From Clostridiales bacterium (GTDB lineage Bacteria; Bacillota_A; Clostridia; Christensenellales; Aristaeellaceae), in NCBI GenBank assembly GCA_012514855.1, contig JAAYZL010000168.1, positions 1-5,386 of the forward strand: a stretch of 5,386 bases of DNA. The letters run 5' to 3'. A program made the position numbers and the translations under genes. The notes under the pieces are model-generated. The model was not told the origin of the DNA. It saw only the letters and a list, made by a program, of their open reading frames with translations, and ran no database searches. Below, one piece after another: positions 1 to 4,470 of the stretch (position 1 is the first letter of the stretch; every line of letters begins with the position of its first letter).

Positions 1-496
1 ACTCGTTGTGGGAGGCGTTCGTCACGTGCGCGACCATCGTCGTGTAGAGGCCCTCGCCGCCCATCGCGGTCGCGAGGTTCTCCATGATGAAGGCGCCGTA
101 CGCGTCGTTGTTGAAGGCCTCGATGTCATAGTCGACGTTCACGAGGGACGCGCCCTCGTGCGCGACGACGACGATGCCGGCCGCGCGGGCCTGCTCAAGA
201 ACCGGCTCCAGCGACTCGGGATTGACCGGCACCACGCAGATGGCGTCCACGCCCTGCGCGACCAGGTCCTGCACGAGCTGCGCCTGCAGCGTGGCGTCGA
301 TTTCGGGGGTGCCCTTCTGATAGATCGTGTTCTCGGGATGCGCCTTCGCATACTCCTCAACGCCCGTGTTCATGCGGACAAACCAGGGGTTCGATTGATC
401 CTTCGGGACAACGACGATCTCCCATCCGTCCGCGAACGCCGCGACGCCGGAGAAAACGATGAGAGCCGCCAGAACCAGGGTCAGTATCTTCTTCAT
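1..496 (-). CDS. ABC transporter sugar/AI-2-type substrate-binding protein, 5' part (runs off left edge)
   Basis: Extracytoplasmic binding protein that would capture a sugar or autoinducer-2-like ligand and deliver it to an ABC importer. The window holds the first 165 residues; the family is usually about 320-350. Residues 1-22 form a signal peptide: MKK, a hydrophobic core, then AFA|D as a signal peptidase I site. There is no lipobox cysteine, which is unusual for a Gram-positive binding protein. The mature part starts with the periplasmic-binding-protein type 1 pattern: a first strand (WEIVVVPKDQSNPWF), a QAQLVQDLVAQGVDAICVVP segment typical of RbsB/LsrB-like proteins, and then AGIVVVAHEGA. 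The stretch around YDIEAFNNDAYGAFIMENL followed by GGEG resembles rhamnose/AI-2 binding proteins. The ATG at 496 is chosen because GGAGGG lies 7 nt upstream of it; the in-frame ATG at 511 would overlap that site. Permease and ATPase genes would lie beyond the left edge. The family is secure; the ligand cannot be assigned. Confidence 0.88.
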   Translation of the reverse strand, partial: MKKILTLVLAALIVFSGVAAFADGWEIVVVPKDQSNPWFVRMNTGVEEYAKAHPENTIYQKGTPEIDATLQAQLVQDLVAQGVDAICVVPVNPESLEPVLEQARAAGIVVVAHEGASLVNVDYDIEAFNNDAYGAFIMENLATAMGGEGLYTTMVAHVTNASHNE

Positions 497-503
497 GCCA
501 TAA

Positions 504-509
504 CCCTCC
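504..509 (-). promoter_or_regulatory. Ribosome binding site of the substrate-binding protein gene
   Basis: On the minus strand this reads GGAGGG, followed by the 7-nt spacer TTATGGC and the ATG at 496. It decides the start against the in-frame ATG at 511, whose own codons overlap this site. Confidence 0.8.
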
Positions 510-526
510 ATGATGATTTATTTCCA

Positions 527-592
527 CCCGCACGCGCGGGCAAGAAAACAATTCGGCAAGCCGACCGCGGCGCACCGGAGCGTATGCGCCGC
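527..592 (-). promoter_or_regulatory. Hairpin-rich 5' leader of the transporter gene
   Basis: The leader runs about 110 nt from the predicted transcription start near 607 to the ATG at 496. It holds three perfect inverted repeats in a row: an 8-bp stem GCGGCGCA/TGCGCCGC (567-574 with 585-592, 10-nt loop), a compact repeat TCGGC-AA-GCCGA (553-564), and CCCGC/GCGGG (527-531 with 536-540, 4-nt loop) ending 17 nt before the SD. None is followed by a U-tract, so they are not classic intrinsic terminators. They could affect transcript stability or translation. I do not recognise a known riboswitch class. Confidence 0.4.
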
Positions 593-613
593 TTACACAT
601 TTCAACCACGCAT

Positions 614-642
614 ATAGTAACAGAAAACACGCGGAAAGTCAA
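614..642 (-). promoter_or_regulatory. Sigma-70-type promoter of the substrate-binding protein gene
   Basis: On the minus strand the -35 box TTGACT (637-642) is followed by exactly 17 nt and the -10 box TACTAT (614-619). A TGT directly before the -10 gives an extended -10 element. The predicted start is near 607, which leaves a leader of roughly 110 nt before the ATG at 496. Box quality and spacing make this a strong housekeeping-type promoter; that is a pattern call, not a measurement. Confidence 0.78.
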
Positions 643-673
643 CAACCGTTTCGTATTGCACCGGGGCAAATTT

Positions 674-691
674 CCGGGAACCGGTTTCCGG
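674..691. promoter_or_regulatory. Operator-like imperfect palindrome between divergent promoters
   Basis: CCGGGAACCGGTTTCCGG is an 18-bp palindrome with a single symmetric mismatch pair and a perfect AACCGGTT centre. A central CG flanked by AA/TT is typical of operators bound by LacI/GalR-family sugar regulators. It sits about 76 nt upstream of the predicted transporter start and about 93 nt upstream of the predicted vanX start, between the two divergent promoters. No regulator gene is in the window, so the binder is unknown. Confidence 0.4.
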
Positions 692-740
692 AGCGATTTC
701 CCGCGCGAAAAGCGTCCGACGCCGAAAGGGACAAATTCCG

Positions 741-769
741 TTGCCGGGGCCTTCGGGATGTGCTACAAT
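741..769 (+). promoter_or_regulatory. Promoter of vanX, extended -10
   Basis: The -35-like TTGCCG (741-746) is followed by 17 nt and the -10 box TACAAT (764-769), preceded by TGC, which gives an extended -10. The predicted start near 776 leaves a leader of only about 12 nt before the GTG at 788. This placement rules out the in-frame ATG at 758, which lies upstream of the transcription start. Confidence 0.68.
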
Positions 770-787
770 GGCGCGGGGGGTGGGCAT

Positions 788-1396
788 GTGCACGAGGGCT
801 TCGCGTACCTTGACGAGGCGGTTCCCGGCATCCGCTGGGACGCGAAATACTCCGGGGCAGACAACTTCACCGGCGCCGCCGTGGACGGCTATCTTGTAAA
901 CCGCGTCGTCGCGACGCGCGAGCTCGCCGGGGCGCTGAAGGCCGCGCAGTCGCTCGCCGCGCCGCTGGGTCTTGGGCTCCTCGTCTGGGACGCCTACCGC
1001 CCGCAGCGCGCGGTCGACCGCTTTTTGAAGTGGGCAGGCGCGCCGGAGGACGGATTGACGAAGGAAAAACACTACCCCCGCATCGCTCGGTGGCAGATGG
1101 TCCCGGAGGGCTATATCGCCGCCCGCTCGGCCCACAGTCGCGGCGGCGCCGTCGACCTGACGCTGTTCGAGCTTGCCTCGGAGCGGCCTCTCGACATGGG
1201 CGGAGACTTCGACCTGATGGACACAATCTCGCGCCACGGCGCGGCCGGCATTTCGGAAAAAGCCGCCGAAAACCGCAACCTCCTGCGCAAAATCATGGAG
1301 CGGAGCGGCTTCGAGGCGTACGCGCGCGAGTGGTGGCACTACAGCCTCACAGCGGAGCCGCACCCCGATACGCACTTTGATTTCCCGGTTGCGTGA
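788..1396 (+). CDS. vanX: D-alanyl-D-alanine dipeptidase, VanX type (orphan)
   Basis: Zinc-dependent cytoplasmic peptidase that cleaves D-Ala-D-Ala. In van clusters this removes the normal peptidoglycan precursor so that D-Ala-D-Lac is used; stand-alone members may recycle the dipeptide. With the GTG at 788 as start the protein is 202 residues, the length I recall for enterococcal VanX, and the functional residues fall at the VanX positions: Arg71 (WDAYRP), zinc ligands His116 and Asp123 (SAHSRGGAVD), Glu181 and zinc ligand His184 (EWWHY). Other VanX signatures are RWDAKY near residue 16, DNFTG at 25-29, SGFEAY at 173-178 and DFPV at the C-terminus. The start is supported by this alignment and by the promoter just upstream; the SD is only a G-rich run (775-784). 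No vanH, vanA/vanB ligase or vanRS is adjacent. The last 50 bp overlap the cyclase gene on the other strand. Family and likely activity are firm; a resistance role is not shown. Confidence 0.95.
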   Translation: MHEGFAYLDEAVPGIRWDAKYSGADNFTGAAVDGYLVNRVVATRELAGALKAAQSLAAPLGLGLLVWDAYRPQRAVDRFLKWAGAPEDGLTKEKHYPRIARWQMVPEGYIAARSAHSRGGAVDLTLFELASERPLDMGGDFDLMDTISRHGAAGISEKAAENRNLLRKIMERSGFEAYAREWWHYSLTAEPHPDTHFDFPVA

Positions 1397-3059
1397 GCGG
1401 GCTTCCCTTTCCCCTGCGCTCGTTTCCGTACATGTCCTCGTCCGCGAGCCGTATGATCTCGCGCGCGTCCTTCCACTCCTCCGGCCCGCGCCACGCGTAC
1501 CCGAACGCGATTCTGACGGGGACGCCCAGCGACGTGCGCCCGGTCGGGAAACCTTTTTCGAGCAGCCGTTCGGCGAAGCAGTCCGCCTGGCATCCGTACA
1601 CGTCCGGCATCAGCGCGACGAACTCGTCGCCTCCGATCCGGTAGACCGTCCCGATTCCCCGAAACGCCTCGCGCAGGTCGTTTGACGCGCATAGGATCAG
1701 CTCGTTTCCCGCGCTGTGGCCGTAGCAGTCGTTCGTCTCCTTGAGGTTGTTCAGGTCGAACATCATCACCGTCAGCGGCTTGCGCAGCGCGTCGTGCTCG
1801 GCGAGCGCGCGCTCGCAGGCCGCGAAGTTTCCGAGCCCCGTCAGGTAGTCGGTATACGCCTGCCGCTCGAAATACTTGGCCATCAGCGCCTGATGCGCCA
1901 GCTTCATATTGCTGCGCACGCGCTCGAAGCCGAGCAGCACGCAGAACATCAGCACGCCCGCCATGAACGCAACCGCGTAGTACGAGCGGTCCAGCCCGCG
2001 CAGTTGGCTCAGGTAGTAGAGCACCAGCGCCGCCGCGCAGCACGCGGCCAGGGCGATCACCGCGCGCAGGAACGCGCGCGCCCTCGCGCTGTCGCGGTGG
2101 CGGAGGCAGATCCACACGACGATCCCGATGTAGACGGCGATCTGGGCGTGCGCGATCCGCATGTAGTCCGACATGATGTCGAGTATGTTCAAGGCGGAGA
2201 GCGCGAACCTGACCAGCGCGTACAGAAGCGAAATGCCGCACATCGCGTCCAGCAGCGGCCGGTATTTCTCCGCCCACGTTCGCAGGAACAGAAGCAGGCA
2301 CGGCGCGAGCAGCATGAGCGAATAGATCGACAGGTATGTGAGCACCGCGATGTTTCCGCACAGGAATTGGGCGCTTATGTCGTCCGTCGCGGTCCAGAGC
2401 GCGGCGTCCAGCACGAACAGCCCGTAGAAGAAGTCCGACGCGCGGCTCCTCGGGCCGGGGTTTGAGGCGAAGGCGGAAAAGACTATCGCCGAAAGCCCGA
2501 TCAGCAAAAGCACGATGCAGAAAAGCAGCCTCGGCAGCGAGCCGATCAGTATCGAGAGCAGCAGCGTCCCGCGCGAGCCGATCTGCATCCGCGCGAGCAC
2601 GGCCTCGGGCTCGGGATGGAGCTCCATCACGAGTTCCTCTCCGGCGGCGTCCATCGGAAGGTCGACGATCGTCCACGAGGCGCCGAAGAAGCCGCTAAAC
2701 GGAGCCTCGTCCGAAAAGCCGGCCTCGAGGATCGCTTCGCCGCCGACCGACGCGCGCACGGCGACCTCCTGCCGGACAAACGCGAGCGACGTCCCGGGCG
2801 CGAGGTCGTCGGGAAGCCTCGTGCGGATGCGCCCCGGCTTCGTCGGGCGCATGAAGTTCTCGCCCCCGAGCGGCGTCAACTCCGCCCATTCGCCGCATGA
2901 CTCGATCTCCCAGCCCTCGGCAAATTGCTTTGGGGATTCCGGCTTCAGCCGCGCGTCCTCCATCCGGGAGACGCACGCGATCGCGATCAGAGCCGCGGCG
3001 ATCACCGCCGCCGTCAGGGAGAACAGCAGCACGGCCCAGTGCCGTTTCAGCCATGCCAT
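1347..3059 (-). CDS. Membrane-bound diguanylate cyclase with 7TM sensor (GGDEF)
   Basis: Predicted to make cyclic di-GMP from two GTP at the inner face of the membrane, in response to an outside or membrane signal. Of 570 residues, about 9-30 form a membrane helix, about 31-165 an extracytoplasmic region, and about 167-378 roughly seven membrane helices, the plan of 7TMR-DISM receptors. The GGDEF domain covers about 400-550: DYLTGLGN at 404-411, metal-site Asp435 in MMFDLNN, the NDCYGHSAGNELI segment, and an intact RIGGDEF at 474-480, so catalysis is plausible. The inhibitory RxxD site should lie at 467-470 but reads RGIG, so product inhibition through the I-site is probably lost. The first-motif NR is NF here. 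The start ATG has GAGG 5 nt upstream, and that site overlaps the stop of the decayed nucleotidase gene, suggesting a former operon. Residues 555-570 are encoded antisense to the end of vanX. No EAL or HD-GYP domain is present. Confidence 0.92.
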   Translation of the reverse strand: MAWLKRHWAVLLFSLTAAVIAAALIAIACVSRMEDARLKPESPKQFAEGWEIESCGEWAELTPLGGENFMRPTKPGRIRTRLPDDLAPGTSLAFVRQEVAVRASVGGEAILEAGFSDEAPFSGFFGASWTIVDLPMDAAGEELVMELHPEPEAVLARMQIGSRGTLLLSILIGSLPRLLFCIVLLLIGLSAIVFSAFASNPGPRSRASDFFYGLFVLDAALWTATDDISAQFLCGNIAVLTYLSIYSLMLLAPCLLLFLRTWAEKYRPLLDAMCGISLLYALVRFALSALNILDIMSDYMRIAHAQIAVYIGIVVWICLRHRDSARARAFLRAVIALAACCAAALVLYYLSQLRGLDRSYYAVAFMAGVLMFCVLLGFERVRSNMKLAHQALMAKYFERQAYTDYLTGLGNFAACERALAEHDALRKPLTVMMFDLNNLKETNDCYGHSAGNELILCASNDLREAFRGIGTVYRIGGDEFVALMPDVYGCQADCFAERLLEKGFPTGRTSLGVPVRIAFGYAWRGPEEWKDAREIIRLADEDMYGNERRGKGSPLTQPGNQSAYRGAAPL

Positions 3060-3066
3060 TTCCGCC

Positions 3067-3637
3067 TCAAACCTTTCTTTTGTTTGCCGTCGATGGCAGA
3101 ATCACCGTCGGACAGCGCCGCTTGTCGACCTCGATATTCCGGTTGCGCCCGAGGCGGTCGATCGGGGGCTCGGCCACGTCGCGCTCGACCTCGAGGCCGC
3201 CGGGTATGTCGTACCCGCCCGCGCGCCCGGTAGCTGTTGACGCAGGCCGTCGGCTCGTCCCCGGGCGGAATCGGGCCCGCCGTGGCAGATCAGAACCGTC
3301 GCGTCCGACAGCGGCTTTCCCTCGTCGAGCGCGCGCCGAGGTCCATGTTGAAATCGTGGTTTCCGAGCGTCACATATCGATACCCGCCCAGGTTCAAAGC
3401 CGGCGCGCAGGGGTGCGGGCGCGGCGAAACGCGGTGGACGCAGCTGGCGAACGGCGAACCCTGAATCGTGTCCCCGCCGTCGATCACGGGCGTGTTTTCA
3501 TCGCGGTCGAACGCGCGGATGAGTTTTAAGAGGCCCATCGGCCCGTCCCCGTTGGAGGCGCAGTTCGCCGGGAACAGGTAGCCGTGTGTGTCGGACGTGT
3601 CAAGGCAACACCGCACAAATCGTGCGGGCGCGCTCAT
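3067..3637 (-). pseudogene. Decayed 5'-nucleotidase / 2',3'-cyclic-nucleotide 2'-phosphodiesterase
   Basis: Remnant of a UshA/CpdB/YfkN-like metallophosphoesterase, which would hydrolyse nucleotides. The first 100 residues are readable and keep the metal-site motifs: SDTHGY (Asp16, His18), GDTIQGSP (Asp56) and LGNHDFN (Asn93, His94). That frame then runs into unrelated residues and stops at 3290-3292. Further homology lies in other frames: VLICHGG around 3295, resembling the fourth phosphoesterase motif; ACVNSYRA around 3225-3247, back in the first frame; and then GGYDI, DVAEPPIDRLG and a basic tail in the third frame, ending at TGA 3067-3069. These last pieces resemble the end of the 5'-nucleotidase C-terminal domain (NSYRAsGGGGYD). 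The whole remnant is 571 bp, whereas intact genes are about 1.5-1.8 kb, so most of the middle is missing. Loss of that much sequence argues against simple sequencing errors. No signal peptide is visible. The 115-residue N-terminal fragment may still be translated but lacks most of the enzyme. Confidence 0.82.
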
Positions 3638-3643
3638 TGGTAC

Positions 3644-3672
3644 AGTATACCATTTGGGGCCGCGAAAGGCAA
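3644..3672 (-). promoter_or_regulatory. Promoter of the nucleotidase remnant and diguanylate cyclase
   Basis: On the minus strand TTGCCT (3667-3672) is followed by 17 nt and TATACT (3644-3649), with TGG directly before the -10. Only six bases separate the -10 from the ATG at 3637, so the predicted start coincides with that ATG and the message would be leaderless. It is the only good promoter seen upstream of the cyclase gene, so it probably still drives it through the pseudogene. Confidence 0.72.
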
Positions 3673-3701
3673 GTGTTTGTTTTTAAATTGTATTGTTGAC
3701 G

Positions 3702-4274
3702 TTAATTGTCGAGAATTCTGCGAACGTCGGCCAAAATTCGCGCGGGCAATTCGCCGTCGGCGACGCGCGCGAGCCGCTCAGCGTCGAGCCGGCCCGCGCT
3801 CCCCCACCACGCTTCGATCTTCCGCGCCTTTTCCATGCGCCCCGGCATCAGCGCGTAGAGCACGTACCAGTCCTCCATCGCCGCGAGCGGAACCGGCTCC
3901 CCCGCCGCGTCCGAAAATCCGTCCGGGCCGAGCGCGTCGAACGGGTCGGGGAACCCGACGCCCTCGGCGCGGACGATCAGGCCCGCCATCAGGTCGATGT
4001 CCACGCCGTCGAGCGAAAATTGGCCGAAGCATGCGGAGCGGAACACGCGCGCCTTCTCCTCCGGGGGCGGAGCGTCCAAGCGCCGGGCGATCGAATCCAG
4101 TATCGCCTCGGCGCGCTCCGCGTCCGCGGTCGAGACGACGAGGTCGATGTCGCGGAACTCCCCGGCAGCGCCCCGCAGGTACAGCATCAGCGAGCCGCCG
4201 ACCGCCCAATGAAGCCCCGCCCCGTTGAACGCCCGCGCGACCGTCTCAAGCGCCGCGCGCTTCCGCTCGTCCAC
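3702..4274 (-). CDS. Orphan nucleotidyltransferase-fold protein
   Basis: A 190-residue protein of the DNA polymerase beta-like nucleotidyltransferase superfamily, which transfers a nucleotide from NTP to a small molecule or protein. Visible motifs are VGGS at 25-28, RDIDLVV at 41-47 giving the DxD metal pair Asp42/Asp44, and VDIDLM at 91-96 supplying a third carboxylate; all three acidic positions are intact. The C-terminal part ([21 protein letters not shown], about 135-155) is helical and resembles uncharacterised Firmicutes members. The start GTG at 4274 is chosen because AGGAGG lies 6 nt upstream; a GTG at 4304 would extend the protein by ten residues but lacks an SD. It is not beside a HEPN partner, so it is not an obvious MntA/HepT-type antitoxin. 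The substrate is unknown; aminoglycoside nucleotidyltransferase-like relatives exist, but resistance cannot be claimed. No terminator is seen in the 64 bp before the nucleotidase remnant. Confidence 0.8.
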   Translation of the reverse strand: MDERKRAALETVARAFNGAGLHWAVGGSLMLYLRGAAGEFRDIDLVVSTADAERAEAILDSIARRLDAPPPEEKARVFRSACFGQFSLDGVDIDLMAGLIVRAEGVGFPDPFDALGPDGFSDAAGEPVPLAAMEDWYVLYALMPGRMEKARKIEAWWGSAGRLDAERLARVADGELPARILADVRRILDN

Positions 4275-4280
4275 GCCGCC

Positions 4281-4286
4281 CCTCCT
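4281..4286 (-). promoter_or_regulatory. Consensus ribosome binding site deciding the nucleotidyltransferase start
   Basis: On the minus strand this reads AGGAGG, then the 6-nt spacer GGCGGC and the GTG at 4274. A perfect SD at ideal spacing selects this GTG over the in-frame GTG at 4304. Confidence 0.8.
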
Positions 4287-4312
4287 CCCCTCGCCACAGA
4301 GCACATGGGAAC

Positions 4313-4341
4313 ATCATACCACATGCCGCGCCCGCGTTCAA
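4313..4341 (-). promoter_or_regulatory. Promoter of the nucleotidyltransferase gene, extended -10
   Basis: On the minus strand TTGAAC (4336-4341) is followed by 17 nt and TATGAT (4313-4318), with TGG just before the -10. The predicted start near 4306 gives a leader of about 31 nt to the GTG at 4274, with the SD inside it. Confidence 0.7.
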
Positions 4342-4411
4342 GCGCGTTTCGCGCCGGTTTTCCAAACCGAACACCAGTTTAATTTTTGCTGGAAAGCCCG
4401 CTTTTCGGCTT
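4342..4411. repeat. Run of four short inverted repeats between divergent promoters
   Basis: Four perfect small inverted repeats lie back to back: GCGCG-TTT-CGCGC (4342-4354), CGGTTT-TCC-AAACCG (4355-4369), CCAG/CTGG (4374-4377 with 4389-4392) and AAGCC/GGCTT (4394-4398 with 4407-4411). They fill the space between the nucleotidyltransferase promoter and the uvrB promoter. The first two abut without a gap. They could be regulator sites or chance in a biased composition. None is placed to terminate either gene. Confidence 0.4.
4368..4380 (+). promoter_or_regulatory. Possible weak LexA (SOS) box upstream of uvrB
   Basis: CGAAC-ACCA-GTTT fits the Gram-positive LexA core GAAC-N4-GTTY. The inner four bases and the right flank do not match the fuller consensus CGAACRNRYGTTYC. 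It lies about 60-75 nt upstream of the predicted uvrB start, farther than most repressing boxes. uvrB is a classic SOS gene in many bacteria, which makes the site worth naming but not secure. Confidence 0.3.
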
Positions 4412-4436
4412 GTTTTCTTATACTTTGTGGTATAAT
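4410..4436 (+). promoter_or_regulatory. Promoter of uvrB, perfect extended -10
   Basis: TATAAT (4431-4436) is a consensus -10 preceded by TGG, forming an extended -10. The best -35 candidate, TTGTTT (4410-4415), is only 15 nt away, so the promoter probably relies on the extended -10. The predicted start near 4443 leaves a leader of about 28 nt containing the SD. Confidence 0.75.
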
Positions 4437-4470
4437 GGAAGATGCGTTACAGAGCGAAGGAGGGGCACCC

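Noticed and set aside
667..740. Direct repeat CAAATTTCCG / CAAATTCCG
   Set aside because: The copies differ in length, are only 9-10 bases long, and have no supporting context; chance is adequate.
758..760. In-frame ATG as an alternative vanX start
   Set aside because: It lies just upstream of the -10 box and the predicted transcription start, has no SD, and would add residues absent from VanX.
8..787. A long open frame upstream of and continuous with vanX
   Set aside because: It is the antisense shadow of the binding-protein gene plus the intergenic region. VanX homology starts exactly at the GTG at 788, and the promoter lies inside this stretch.
1716..2465. A 249-codon plus-strand open frame opposite the cyclase
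   Set aside because: It is a His/Arg/Glu-rich antisense shadow, without an SD and without any family resemblance.
1339..2676. A 445-codon minus-strand open frame in another frame of the cyclase
   Set aside because: Arg/Ala-rich shadow translation without domains; the cyclase frame carries the GGDEF motif and membrane helices.
3067..3637. Programmed frameshifting producing an intact nucleotidase
   Set aside because: Several shifts would be needed, and most of the enzyme would still be missing because sequence has been deleted, not just shifted.
3702..4274. Nucleotidyltransferase as the antitoxin of a toxin-antitoxin pair (MntA/HepT or AbiE type)
   Set aside because: No HEPN or AbiEi partner gene is adjacent on either side.
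4435..4437. In-frame ATG as an alternative uvrB start
   Set aside because: It overlaps the TATAAT box; the GTG at 4471 has a strong SD and matches the conserved UvrB N-terminus.
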